The position numbers and the translations under genes were made by a program. From Pseudomonadota bacterium (GTDB lineage: Bacteria; Pseudomonadota; Gammaproteobacteria; Xanthomonadales; Rhodanobacteraceae), in NCBI GenBank assembly GCA_021793195.1, contig JAJYTG010000001.1:62001-126000 (forward strand): 64,000 bases of DNA, read 5' to 3'. This document shows positions 39,252-48,207 of the stretch, one piece after another; the stretch's first letter is position 1, and each line of letters begins with the position of its first letter. Below the pieces are notes generated by a model. The model searched no databases and was not told the origin of the DNA. It saw only the letters and a list, made by a program, of their open reading frames with translations.

Positions 39252-40049
39252 ATGTCCAGTCCGATCGAAATCCGCCGCACGGGGGCCGTCGCCACGCTGA
39301 CCCTGGCACGTCCGCAGGTGCATAACGCCTTCGACGATGCCCTGATCGCACGGCTCACCGGGGCATTGCTCGAACTGGACCGGGACACGCGCGTACGCGC
39401 GCTGGTGCTGCGTGGCGCCGGCAGCACGTTCTCGGCCGGTGCCGACCTGCACTGGATGCGCGCTATGGCGGACGCCGGCCGCGAGGACAACGAGGCCGAC
39501 GCCGTGCGCCTGGCGGCGCTGATGCGCGCACTGGACAGGCTGTCCAAACCCGTCCTGGCCTGTGTCAACGGCTCGGCCTACGGCGGCGGCGTGGGCCTGA
39601 TCGCCTGTTGCGACATCGCCATCGGCGTCACCGGCGCCAAATTCGCATTGAGCGAGGTGAAGCTGGGCCTTGCCCCGGCGGTGATCTCGCCCTACGTGGT
39701 GGCCGCCATCGGCCTGCGCCAGGCGCGGCGGCTGTTCCTCAGCGGCGAGGTCATCGATGCCGCCGAGGCGCAGCACATCGGGCTGCTGCACACGGTGGTG
39801 CCGCCCGGCCAGCTGGAAGACGCCTGCGCGCGCCAGCTGCACCTGCTGGCCAAGGGCGGTCCCCAGGCGCAGGCGACCTGCAAGCGGCTGCTGCGGCAGA
39901 TGCGCGATGCACCTACGTCCGCGGACGCGCAGGATGCCGACCATGCCGCGCTGATCGCGCGACTGCGGGTATCCGCCGAAGGACAGGAAGGCATGCGCGC
40001 CTTTCTCGACAAGCGCGCGCCGCACTGGGCGAACGGAGACGAACGGTGA
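39252..40049 (+). CDS. Methylglutaconyl-CoA hydratase (enoyl-CoA hydratase family)
   Basis: A 265-residue crotonase-fold enzyme. The FSAGADLHWMR segment, with Trp-Met after the ADL loop, and NGSAYGGGVGL are typical of the hydratase that converts 3-methylglutaconyl-CoA to HMG-CoA in leucine breakdown. Context supports this: its stop overlaps the GTG start of mccA (GTGA), and HMG-CoA lyase follows further on. A generic enoyl-CoA hydratase remains the alternative. Confidence 0.88.
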   Translation: MSSPIEIRRTGAVATLTLARPQVHNAFDDALIARLTGALLELDRDTRVRALVLRGAGSTFSAGADLHWMRAMADAGREDNEADAVRLAALMRALDRLSKPVLACVNGSAYGGGVGLIACCDIAIGVTGAKFALSEVKLGLAPAVISPYVVAAIGLRQARRLFLSGEVIDAAEAQHIGLLHTVVPPGQLEDACARQLHLLAKGGPQAQATCKRLLRQMRDAPTSADAQDADHAALIARLRVSAEGQEGMRAFLDKRAPHWANGDER

Positions 40050-42031
40050 GTTTCCCCTTCGACAGCGTGCTGATCGCCAACCGCGGCGAGATCGCCTGCC
40101 GCATCATCCGCACCCTGCGCCGGCTGGGATTGCGCAGCATCGCGGTGTACTCCGAGGCCGACCGCGATGCGCAGCATGTGCGTCTGGCGGACCTGGCGCT
40201 GCCCATCGGCGGGCCGCGTCCGCAGGACAGCTATCTGCGCATCGAAGCCATTCTCGACGCAGCCAGAACCGGTGATGCCGGAGCCGTGCACCCGGGCTAC
40301 GGATTTCTCTCCGAGAATCCCGCCTTTGCCGAGGCGGTGGCCGCCGCCGGACTGGTATTCGTGGGGCCGACTGCGGCGAGCATGCGGCGCATGGGCTCCA
40401 AGGCCGGCGCCAAGCGGCTGATGGCCGCGCACGGCGTGCCGGTGGTACCCGGCTATACCGGCGAGGAGCAGGATCCGTCCCTGCTGGCGCGGGAGGCGGC
40501 ACGCATCGGCTATCCGCTGATGATCAAGGCCGCGCACGGCGGCGGCGGCAAAGGCATGCGCATCGTGCACGCGGCGCAGCAGTTCGACGAGGCGCTGGCA
40601 TCCTGTCGGCGCGAAGCGCAGGGCGCATTCGGCAACGCGCGCGTGCTGCTGGAGCGCTATATCGAGCAGCCGCGTCACATCGAATTCCAGATCATCGGGG
40701 ATGCGCACGGACACCTCGTCCATCTCAACGAACGCGAGTGTTCGGTGCAGCGCCGCTACCAGAAGGTGCTGGAAGAAACCCCCTCGCCCTTCCTCACGCC
40801 CGCGCTGCGCGCACGCATGGGGGCTGCCGCCGTCGCCGTGGGCCGGGCGCTGGACTACCGCAACGCCGGCACCGTCGAGTTCATCGTGGCGCCGGACGGG
40901 GCGTTCTACTTCATGGAACTCAACGCGCGCCTGCAGGTCGAGCATGCGGTCACCGAGATGACGCTGGGGCTGGATCTGGTCGAGTTGCAACTGCGCATCG
41001 CGGGCGGCGAGCCACTGCCGGATGCGCTGCTCGCGGCCACGCCCGCGCAGCACGGTCATGCCATCGAGGCGCGCCTGTATGCCGAGGACCCGGCACAGGG
41101 TTTTCTGCCCGGTTCCGGGCGGCTCGAACATCTCAGGCTGCCGGTGCCATCGCCGCACGTGCGCGTGGATGCCGGCGTGATCGAGGGCGACACCGCCAGC
41201 ATCCACTACGACCCGATGATCGCCAAGATCATCGCCTGGGACCGCGACCGCGACCGCGCGCTGGCACGCATGCGCGAGGCCCTGGCCGATTGCCACGTGC
41301 GCGGGCCGAAATCCAACGTCGCCTTTCTGGAGCGCCTGATCGCGCACCCGGCACTGCGCGAGGCGCGCATCGACACCGGTTACCTCGATCGCGCCCCCGG
41401 TGAATTCCTGCCGGCGCAGGATGCCGCGGAAGGCTGCGCCGCGATCGCCGCCGCGGTGGCGATACTGCTGGCGCAGGAATGGACCGCACGGGGCGACCGC
41501 TCGCCCTGGGCGCGCTGCGACGGCTGGCGCCTGCAGGATGCCGAGGCGCGCGAGCTGGTGCTGCAGGCCGGCGCGCGGCGCGTGAGCGTGCTGGCGACCG
41601 GCCGCGACGGTGACTACCGGCTGCAGATGGACGGATGCGCGCATCACGTCGAAGGCGCGCGTCGGGATGCGGATGCGCTCAGCCTGCGCCTGGACGGCCG
41701 GGCACTGCGCCTGCCGGTGCATGACATGGAGACAGCCATCGAGGTCCACATCGACGGACAGCGCCATGCGTTCGAGCGCAGCGCCGCCCGCCTCGCCACC
41801 ACGCAGGCGGATGCCGATGCCGGCACGCTGCACGCGCCCATGCCCGGCCGGGTGGTGCTGGTGCAGGCGCAGCCCGGTGTGGCGGTCGACACGGAAAGCG
41901 TGCTGGTGGTGATGGAAGCCATGAAGATGGAGCTTGCGCTGCGCGCCCCGCGTGCCGGCATCGTGGCCGCGGTGCAGGTTGCGGCCGGCGAGTTCGTCGA
42001 AGCCGATGCCGTACTGGTGCGGCTCGATTGA
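40046..42031 (+). CDS. mccA: Methylcrotonyl-CoA carboxylase biotin subunit
   Basis: A 661-residue biotin-dependent carboxylase subunit. Order: biotin carboxylase domain (VLIANRGEIACRIIRT, GGGGKGMR, the ATP-grasp FMELNARLQVEH) to about residue 445, a linker domain, and a C-terminal biotin carrier with EAMKME (biotin Lys627). It pairs with mccB at 35456. The start is a GTG at 40046 coupled to the hydratase gene; the ORF is open upstream but only as a shadow of that gene. Confidence 0.95.
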   Translation: MSFPFDSVLIANRGEIACRIIRTLRRLGLRSIAVYSEADRDAQHVRLADLALPIGGPRPQDSYLRIEAILDAARTGDAGAVHPGYGFLSENPAFAEAVAAAGLVFVGPTAASMRRMGSKAGAKRLMAAHGVPVVPGYTGEEQDPSLLAREAARIGYPLMIKAAHGGGGKGMRIVHAAQQFDEALASCRREAQGAFGNARVLLERYIEQPRHIEFQIIGDAHGHLVHLNERECSVQRRYQKVLEETPSPFLTPALRARMGAAAVAVGRALDYRNAGTVEFIVAPDGAFYFMELNARLQVEHAVTEMTLGLDLVELQLRIAGGEPLPDALLAATPAQHGHAIEARLYAEDPAQGFLPGSGRLEHLRLPVPSPHVRVDAGVIEGDTASIHYDPMIAKIIAWDRDRDRALARMREALADCHVRGPKSNVAFLERLIAHPALREARIDTGYLDRAPGEFLPAQDAAEGCAAIAAAVAILLAQEWTARGDRSPWARCDGWRLQDAEARELVLQAGARRVSVLATGRDGDYRLQMDGCAHHVEGARRDADALSLRLDGRALRLPVHDMETAIEVHIDGQRHAFERSAARLATTQADADAGTLHAPMPGRVVLVQAQPGVAVDTESVLVVMEAMKMELALRAPRAGIVAAVQVAAGEFVEADAVLVRLD

Positions 42032-42100
42032 ACCTGCGACCCGCGCCGCATCACGCAATGATCGGACCATGACGACCGCAGTCCCGCCCCGGAGTCGCCC

Positions 42101-42817
42101 ATGACGCGCGCGCTGTACGACCAGGACGCCTACCGCAGCGGTTGCCCCGCGCAGGTGGTGCGGGTACACGACGGCGACGTGGAACTCGACCAGACCGTTT
42201 TCTATCCGCTGGGTGGTGGCCAACCGGGCGACAGCGGCTGGATCGGGCGCGCCGACGGCACGCGCCTGCGCATCACGGACACCCGCCGCGACAAGGCCAG
42301 CGGCGCGATCCTGCATCGGCTCGATGCCGGCGTGCCGCCGCCCGCTGCGGGCAGCACCGTCACGCTTGAGCTGGACTGGGCGCGCCGCCACCGCCACATG
42401 CGCATGCACAGCGCATTGCACCTGCTCTCGGCGGTAATCCGCCACGGCGTCACCGGCGGCAATCTCACCCACGAGAGCGGTCGGCTGGACTTCGACACCG
42501 GCGGCGAAGCACTGGACGCCACACGCATCCAGCACAAGCTGGAGCGTCTGGTGCAGGTCGATCTGCCGGTGTCCATGCGCATGATCCGCGGCGAGGAACT
42601 GGCCGCGCAGCCCGAGCTGATCAGGACGCTCTCGGTGACCCCGCCCATGCACCTGCCGTGGATCCGCCTGGTCGAAATCGAAGGCGCCGATCTGCAGCCT
42701 TGCGGCGGTACCCACGTGCGCCGCACCGGCGAGATCGGCGCGCTGCGCGTGCTGAAGATCGAAAGCAAGGGCGCGCGCAACCGCCGCGTGGTGCTGGCTT
42801 TCGCGGAGGATGCATGA
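42101..42817 (+). CDS. Alanyl-tRNA editing protein (AlaX-like)
   Basis: A 238-residue free-standing editing domain that hydrolyses Ser- or Gly-charged tRNA-Ala. Zinc ligands: HSALH (His103, His107) and the CGGTHV motif near residue 200. FYPLGGGQPGDSG is the family's N-terminal signature. It sits between leucine-catabolic genes and overlaps the HMG-CoA lyase start (ATGA), so it may be co-transcribed, although no functional link is known. ATG preceded by GGAG. Confidence 0.92.
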   Translation: MTRALYDQDAYRSGCPAQVVRVHDGDVELDQTVFYPLGGGQPGDSGWIGRADGTRLRITDTRRDKASGAILHRLDAGVPPPAAGSTVTLELDWARRHRHMRMHSALHLLSAVIRHGVTGGNLTHESGRLDFDTGGEALDATRIQHKLERLVQVDLPVSMRMIRGEELAAQPELIRTLSVTPPMHLPWIRLVEIEGADLQPCGGTHVRRTGEIGALRVLKIESKGARNRRVVLAFAEDA

Positions 42818-43713
42818 ACGGATACGTGCGCGTGGTCGAGGTGAGCCCACGCGATGGTCTGCAGAACGAAAAGGCCATCGTGCCCACCGCGGTCAAGATC
42901 GAGCTGATCCGGCGCCTGGCCGATTGCGGCTGCAGCACGGTGGAAGCCACCAGCTTCGTCAGCCCGCAATGGGTGCCACAGCTGGCCGATGCCGAGGCGG
43001 TGATGGCGGGCCTGGTGCGCAAGCCCGGCGTGCGTTACCCGGTGCTGGTGCCCAACCTGCACGGCTACCGCCGCGCGCGCACCGCCGGTGTCGGCGAGGT
43101 CGCCGTGTTCACCGCCGCCTCCGAGGCCTTCAACCGCAAGAACGTCAACGCCTCGATCGACGCGTCGATCGCGCGCTTCGAACCGGTGCTGGCGCAGGCG
43201 CGCGCGGACGGCGTGACGGTGCGCGGCTATGTGTCCACCGTGCTGGGCTGCCCCTACCAGGGCGAGGTGCCGGTGGCCGACGTGGTACGCGTGGCGGCGC
43301 GCCTGTTCGAGCTGGGCTGTGCGGAAATCTCGCTGGGCGACACCATCGGCGTGGGCACGCCCGGCCGCGCGCGCGCCATGCTGCGCGCGGTGGCCGCGGC
43401 GGTACCGATGCCGGCGCTGGCGGTGCACTTCCACGACACCTACGGGCAGGCGCTGGCCAACATCCTGGCCTGCCTGGAAGAAGGCGTGCGCGTGGTGGAC
43501 GCCGCGGTGGCCGGGACCGGCGGCTGTCCCTACGCACGCGGCGCCAGCGGCAACGTGGCCAGCGAAGACGTGGTGTACATGCTGCACGGGCTGGGCTTCG
43601 AGACCGGCATCGATCTCGACGCCCTGGTCGCCACCGGCCACTGGCTGGCGGCGCAACTGGGCCGCACCACCGGCAGCCGCGTCGGCCGCGCACGTACCCC
43701 GGAGACCGCATGA
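42814..43713 (+). CDS. mvaB: Hydroxymethylglutaryl-CoA lyase
   Basis: A 299-residue TIM-barrel enzyme cleaving HMG-CoA to acetoacetate and acetyl-CoA, the last step of leucine breakdown. Metal/catalytic features: EVSPRDGLQNE at the N-terminus, ISLGDTIGVGTP, HFHDTYGQALAN, and the signature Cys238 in GTGGCPYARGASGN. Coupled at both ends by ATGA overlaps, to the AlaX-like gene and the GNAT gene. Confidence 0.96.
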   Translation: MNGYVRVVEVSPRDGLQNEKAIVPTAVKIELIRRLADCGCSTVEATSFVSPQWVPQLADAEAVMAGLVRKPGVRYPVLVPNLHGYRRARTAGVGEVAVFTAASEAFNRKNVNASIDASIARFEPVLAQARADGVTVRGYVSTVLGCPYQGEVPVADVVRVAARLFELGCAEISLGDTIGVGTPGRARAMLRAVAAAVPMPALAVHFHDTYGQALANILACLEEGVRVVDAAVAGTGGCPYARGASGNVASEDVVYMLHGLGFETGIDLDALVATGHWLAAQLGRTTGSRVGRARTPETA

Positions 43714-44201
43714 GCGCGGCGTTTTCGATCCGTCCCATCACGCCCGCCGATGACGCCGCCGTCGCCGGCATCATCCGCACCGTGATGCCCGAGTTCGGCG
43801 CCAGCGGTCCGGGCTTCGCCATCCACGATCCCGAAGTGGGCTTCATGAGCCACGCCTACGCCGCGCCGCGCAGCGTCTACTTCGTGGTCGAGCGTGACGG
43901 CGCGGTGCAGGGCGGCGGTGGCATCGCGCCGCTGGCCGGCGCCGCGGTCGACCTGTGCGAGCTACGCAAGATGTACTTCCTGCCCGGACTGCGCGGCGCA
44001 GGCGCAGGCGCCGCGCTGATGGCGCGCTGCCTGGAGGCCGCGCGCGGATTCGGCTTCCGCCGCTGCTACATCGAGACCCTCACCGGCATGGACGCGGCGC
44101 AGGCGCTGTATCTCAAGTCCGGCTTCGCGCGCATCGACGCGCCGCTGGGCGCCACCGGCCATCACGGCTGCAACCGTTTCTACCTGCGCGATCTGGACTG
44201 A
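43710..44201 (+). CDS. GNAT-family N-acetyltransferase
   Basis: A 163-residue acetyltransferase with the GNAT core: CELRKMYFLPGLRGAGAGAALM (acetyl-CoA pyrophosphate loop, here R-G-A-G-A-G) and YIETLTGMDAAQALYLKSGF. The closing HHGCNRFYLRDL resembles the YhbS/ElaA-like single-domain group. Substrate unknown. Coupled by ATGA to the HMG-CoA lyase gene. Confidence 0.85.
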   Translation: MSAAFSIRPITPADDAAVAGIIRTVMPEFGASGPGFAIHDPEVGFMSHAYAAPRSVYFVVERDGAVQGGGGIAPLAGAAVDLCELRKMYFLPGLRGAGAGAALMARCLEAARGFGFRRCYIETLTGMDAAQALYLKSGFARIDAPLGATGHHGCNRFYLRDLD

Positions 44202-44229
44202 CCGGCAATCGGTGCGCCGCGGCGGCGGC

Positions 44230-44235
44230 TACAAT
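44230..44235 (+). promoter_or_regulatory. -10 box for the SDR gene
   Basis: TACAAT followed by CGCGG, 26 bases before the SDR ATG. Confidence 0.5.
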
Positions 44236-44261
44236 CGCGGGCTGCACCGTCATCGGAGTTC

Positions 44262-45032
44262 ATGATGCGACTCGACCAGGTCAAGGCCGTCATCAGCGGC
44301 GGCGCTTCCGGACTCGGGCGCGCCGTGGCCGAGCACCTGCTGCGCCACGGCGCGCGCGCGTGCCTGCTGGACGTGGACGCCGCGCGCGGCGAGCAGGCGG
44401 CCGCCGATCTGGGTAGCACGGCGTTCTTCCTGCGCACCGACGTGACTGACGAGGCGCAGGTCGCCGCCAGCCTCGCCGAGGCCACCGAGCGCATGGGCGG
44501 ACTCAACGCCGCCATCGCCTGCGCCGGCATCCTGGGTGCCGGGCGCGTGTTGGGCAAGGGCGGGCCGATGCCGCTGGCCGGCTTCGCGCGCACCGTCGGC
44601 GTGAACCTGGTCGGCAGCTTCAACCTGGCCAAGGCCGCCGCCGACCTGATGCAGCACAACGCGCCGGGCACCGACAGCGAGCGCGGCGTCATCGTGTTCA
44701 CCGCTTCGATCGCGGCGTTCGAGGGCCAGATCGGCCAGGCGGCCTATTCCGCCTCCAAGGGCGGTGTGGTGGGCATGACCCTGCCGATCGCGCGCGAGCT
44801 GGCGCGCATCGGCGTGCGCGTGATGACGCTGGCTCCCGGGGTGTTCCACACGCCGATGGTCGAAGGCATGCCGCCGCAGGTGTACGAGAGCCTGTGCGCG
44901 CAAGTGCCCTACCCCGCGCGCCTGGGCCAGCCGCAGGAGTTCGCCGACGCGGTGGCCTTCATCCTGGGCAATCGCTATCTCAACGGCAGCGTCATCCGCC
45001 TGGACGGCGCCATCCGTCTGCAGCCCAAGTGA
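44262..45032 (+). CDS. Short-chain dehydrogenase, 3-hydroxyacyl-CoA dehydrogenase type II-like
   Basis: A 256-residue SDR with cofactor motif [34 protein letters not shown] (Ser, Tyr and Lys of the active site) and a closing DGAIRLQPK. The [16 protein letters not shown] block is characteristic of the HSD17B10 group, which oxidises 2-methyl-3-hydroxybutyryl-CoA in isoleucine breakdown. That fits the surrounding branched-chain amino-acid genes. Its own promoter-like box lies upstream; efpL follows after 14 bases. Confidence 0.88.
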   Translation: MMRLDQVKAVISGGASGLGRAVAEHLLRHGARACLLDVDAARGEQAAADLGSTAFFLRTDVTDEAQVAASLAEATERMGGLNAAIACAGILGAGRVLGKGGPMPLAGFARTVGVNLVGSFNLAKAAADLMQHNAPGTDSERGVIVFTASIAAFEGQIGQAAYSASKGGVVGMTLPIARELARIGVRVMTLAPGVFHTPMVEGMPPQVYESLCAQVPYPARLGQPQEFADAVAFILGNRYLNGSVIRLDGAIRLQPK

Positions 45033-45046
45033 TCGGCGGGGCCACG

Positions 45047-45610
45047 ATGAAAGCCTCCGAGACCAAACGCGGCATGGCCGTGGAGCACGCCGGCAAGACC
45101 TGGCAGGTGCGCGAGGTGGAGAAAAGCGCACCCACCGCGCGCGGCGGCAACACCACTTACCGCTTCGCGCTGTACGCCATACCCGGCGGACAGCGGCTGG
45201 ATCTGACCCTGCGGGCCGACGACGACCTGCGCGAAGTCGGACTGGGCCGGCGCCAGGCGCACTACTCGTACCGGGACGCCGACGGCTACGTATTCATGGA
45301 CGCCGAGGACTACACCCAGTATCTGCTGGGGGCCGATGCGCTGGGCGACGCCGCGGGCTACATCACCGAGGGCCTGGAAGGCTGCTACGTGCAGTTGATC
45401 GACGATCAGCCGGTCGGCCTGCAACTGCCGCCCAACGTGGCCCTGCGTGTCGTCGAGACGGCTCCGGAGCTGAAGGGCGCCACTGCTACCAAGCGGTCCA
45501 AGCCGGCTCGCCTGCAGACCGGACTCGAGATCCAGGTGCCCGACTACATCGGCAACGGCGATGTGGTGCTGGTCAGCACGGCGACCGGCGAGTTTGCGGG
45601 ACGCGCCTGA
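45047..45610 (+). CDS. efpL: Elongation factor P-like protein EfpL (YeiP)
   Basis: A 187-residue EF-P paralogue with three beta-barrel domains. The tip loop reads [12 protein letters not shown] with Arg32 where EF-P carries a modified Lys or Arg; [19 protein letters not shown]-type and [12 protein letters not shown] segments match YeiP rather than EF-P. EfpL relieves ribosome stalling at polyproline-like motifs. The ATG at 45047 follows a GGGGCC-type site 14 bases after the SDR stop. Confidence 0.93.
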   Translation: MKASETKRGMAVEHAGKTWQVREVEKSAPTARGGNTTYRFALYAIPGGQRLDLTLRADDDLREVGLGRRQAHYSYRDADGYVFMDAEDYTQYLLGADALGDAAGYITEGLEGCYVQLIDDQPVGLQLPPNVALRVVETAPELKGATATKRSKPARLQTGLEIQVPDYIGNGDVVLVSTATGEFAGRA

Positions 45611-45619
45611 AGGCGCGTC
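45600..45619 (+). terminator. Hairpin at the efpL stop codon
   Basis: An 8-base perfect stem (GACGCGCC, GGCGCGTC) with a TGAA loop that contains the efpL stop codon. No T-run follows and the next gene starts 22 bases later, so it is at most a weak terminator or an mRNA 3' stem. Confidence 0.4.
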
Positions 45620-45640
45620 GCACGCACCGGAGCGCCGGTC

Positions 45641-47593
45641 GTGAACCCGCGCTGGCACCTGCTTGAAGCGATGCGCGAGACGCTGCGCATGCGGCGTCCG
45701 GACGTGCCGTGGCGAATCGCCGCACGCAACGCCGCCGGCGTCACCGTACCGCTGCTGGCCGGCTGGGCGCTCGGCCATCTCGGCGTCGGCATCTGGCTCG
45801 CGTTGGGCGCGCTGGTGGTGATGTTCTCCGACCAGCCCGGTCCCTACCGGCAGCGCCTCAGTCACATCGCACTGGCGGCAGCGGGTGCGGCGGCGGCGGG
45901 CTGGGCCGGATTCATGTTCGGTGCCCGCTACGAGGTGATGGTGGCGCTGGCGCTGCTGCTCGGCTTCGGCGGCGGTTTGCTGGTGCAGTTCGGCGTGGCG
46001 GCCTCGCGTATCGGCATGACCGCCATGATCCTGCTGGTGATCGCCGGCGCCACGCCGATGCCGCCGCTGGCGGCCGCGCAGCACGCCGCGCTGATCCTTG
46101 CCGGCGGCCTGCTGCAGGCGGTGCTGGCGGTGGCGGCCTGGCCGCTGGGCCGTTACCGGCCGGAACGCAATCTGCTGGCGGAGATCTACGCGCAGTTGGC
46201 GCGGCTGGCGAGACAGCGCCCCGAACCGGACAGCGCGCCGCCGCTGAGCGGGCGGCTGCTGGATGCACAGCGCATGCTGCTGGGAGGCTATCGCACGCGC
46301 GGCCGTGCCAGCGAGGCGTTCCTGGTGCTGCTGGACGCTGCCGAGACGCTGCGCCTGCACCTGCTGGCCGACCGCGTGCAGGCACCCTGGCGCGACAGCA
46401 GTGCGGCAACCGATGCGGTCGCCGCGGTGCTGGAAGCCGTCGCCGCCGCGCTGGCCGCCGGCCATGACAACGCCGATGCCGAGACCGCGCTGGTCGCGCT
46501 CAAGACACAATCCGCGCTGCTGCCCGCCGCACTGCAAGGCGCCCTGGCGCGCGCGGTGCGCAACTGCAATTGGGCCGGCAGCGCGGGCGAACTGCGAGCC
46601 GCTGCGGTCCAGCGCAGCCTACCGGCGACGCTGCGCGACGACGCGCCGCTAGCGCAACTGCGCGCCTCGCTCGATCTGCACTCGGCCGCGTTCCGCCACG
46701 CACTGCGCATGGGCGTCGCGCTGGCCGCGGGCGTCGCCGTCGAGCGCCATCTCGGCCTGGCGCACGGCTACTGGCTGCCGATGACGCTGGCCATCGTGCT
46801 GCGCGCCGACTTCGCCGCCACGCTGAGCTACGGCGTGCAGCGCACCCTGGGCACGGTGCTGGGCCTGCTGCTGACCACGCTGCTGCTGATGCTGGCACCG
46901 TCGCTGCCGGAGAAGATCCTGCTGCTGGGCGCGCTGTCCTTCCTGTTCCGCTGGCTGGCCAACGCCAGCTATACCGGCGCGGTGGCGGCGCTCACCGGGG
47001 CGGTGGTGATTCTGCTGGATCTGGCCGGCGAGCCTGCCGCGCAGTCCATGCATGACCGCCTGATCGCCACACTGCTGGCTTGCGCGGCGGCCCTGGTCGG
47101 CTATCTGCTCTGGCCCACCTGGGAGCGCGGGCGTATCCAGCCGGTATTGGCCGACATGCTCGCGGCCTACGCCGCCTACCTGCGTGCGCTGGCCGCGGCC
47201 GATCCGGACGAGCTGGCGCACCGGCGCGGCAGATCGCGGCGCGCACGCGTGGAGGCAATCGCCTCGCTGGAGCGCCTGCGCAACGAGCCGTTCGTGGAGG
47301 CCATGCTGCGCCTGCGCACCGAGCGCGTGTTCGCACACGCCAACCGCCTGATCCGCGGCGCCATGAATCTGGAGCTGCTGCCGCCTTCGGCGCGTGTCCA
47401 CGGCGCACTGTCGGACGAGCTCGGGCAGTCCGCGCGCTGGCTGGACGACTGTGCCGCGGCGCTGCACCAGGGCCGGATGCCGCCCCGTGAGCCGCCGCCC
47501 GTCGCAGCCGACGCCACGCTGGACCGCCAGCGCCTGGCGGATGCGCTGCTCGCACTGGACGCGGTCCTGCGCGAAACCGCGGCTTCCGCGTGA
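45641..47593 (+). CDS. FUSC-family inner-membrane protein (YccS-like)
   Basis: A 650-residue membrane protein with two sets of hydrophobic helices (about residues 30-175 and 345-480) and a cytosolic helical region between them and at the C-terminus. This duplicated layout is the FUSC/YccS family, which includes aromatic-acid exporter-like proteins. Substrate unknown; no membrane-fusion partner is adjacent. The start is GTG at 45641. Kynureninase lies downstream, so export of an aromatic compound could be imagined, but nothing shows it. Confidence 0.85.
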   Translation: MNPRWHLLEAMRETLRMRRPDVPWRIAARNAAGVTVPLLAGWALGHLGVGIWLALGALVVMFSDQPGPYRQRLSHIALAAAGAAAAGWAGFMFGARYEVMVALALLLGFGGGLLVQFGVAASRIGMTAMILLVIAGATPMPPLAAAQHAALILAGGLLQAVLAVAAWPLGRYRPERNLLAEIYAQLARLARQRPEPDSAPPLSGRLLDAQRMLLGGYRTRGRASEAFLVLLDAAETLRLHLLADRVQAPWRDSSAATDAVAAVLEAVAAALAAGHDNADAETALVALKTQSALLPAALQGALARAVRNCNWAGSAGELRAAAVQRSLPATLRDDAPLAQLRASLDLHSAAFRHALRMGVALAAGVAVERHLGLAHGYWLPMTLAIVLRADFAATLSYGVQRTLGTVLGLLLTTLLLMLAPSLPEKILLLGALSFLFRWLANASYTGAVAALTGAVVILLDLAGEPAAQSMHDRLIATLLACAAALVGYLLWPTWERGRIQPVLADMLAAYAAYLRALAAADPDELAHRRGRSRRARVEAIASLERLRNEPFVEAMLRLRTERVFAHANRLIRGAMNLELLPPSARVHGALSDELGQSARWLDDCAAALHQGRMPPREPPPVAADATLDRQRLADALLALDAVLRETAASA

Positions 47594-47668
47594 AGCGGGT
47601 GCAGCGGCGCGCAGCCGATGCGCCCGCGGGCGGCATTACACTGGCATCCCCCCAGCACGAGCCGCGCC

Positions 47669-48202
47669 ATGACCCGCATCACGCTGCCGACCGCTGTCCT
47701 GCTTGCCGGCGTACTGCTGGCGCCCGCCCTGGCCAGGGCCGCCCAGTACCAGCTGGCCGACGGCCGCGTGCGTTTCCAGGTACCGGACGCATGGCCGCAG
47801 ATCATGGTGCAGGACAGCGGCAATCCGCAGTTCATGGCCTTCCAGGTGCCCGATCCCTCGCCGGTGGGCCGGCGCGTGCTGGCGCGCGTGACCGTGACCG
47901 TCGAACAGATGACCGATCTCGCCGCGTTCCGGCGCTGGGTCAGCCAGCGGCTGGCGCACAGCCAGCGTCTGCCCGGCTACCAGGCCGAGGCCGGTGGTCG
48001 CACCGACCCCAGCGCAGCGCGCTACAAGGCCATGGAGAGCGGCGTGCCGATGCGCTACAGCGAGCGCTACTACTTTCGTGCCGGCGAGGGCGTGCAGTTG
48101 CGTTGCCTGCGCCCCGCGCGCAGCGACGTGGATGCCGCCTGGGTGGTCCGTTTCGACCGCGGCTGCGATGCCATCGCGGCCAGTCTGCAGCGGGGCGGTT
48201 GA
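47669..48202 (+). CDS. Hypothetical secreted protein
   Basis: A 177-residue protein, not recognised. The signal peptide is about residues 1-24 (ALARAAQ). The mature part is a compact alpha/beta protein with VRFQVPDAWPQIM and VLARVTVTVEQMTDLAAFRRWV, and two Cys (LRCLRP, DRGCDA) that could form a disulfide. The ATG at 47669 lies inside the 75-base gap after the FUSC gene. Kynureninase starts 5 bases after its stop. Confidence 0.7.
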   Translation: MTRITLPTAVLLAGVLLAPALARAAQYQLADGRVRFQVPDAWPQIMVQDSGNPQFMAFQVPDPSPVGRRVLARVTVTVEQMTDLAAFRRWVSQRLAHSQRLPGYQAEAGGRTDPSAARYKAMESGVPMRYSERYYFRAGEGVQLRCLRPARSDVDAAWVVRFDRGCDAIAASLQRGG

Positions 48203-48207
48203 GCCCG

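Noticed and set aside
39692-42850. 1052-codon minus-strand open frame
   Set aside because: Antisense to the hydratase, mccA and AlaX-like genes; no motif recognised.
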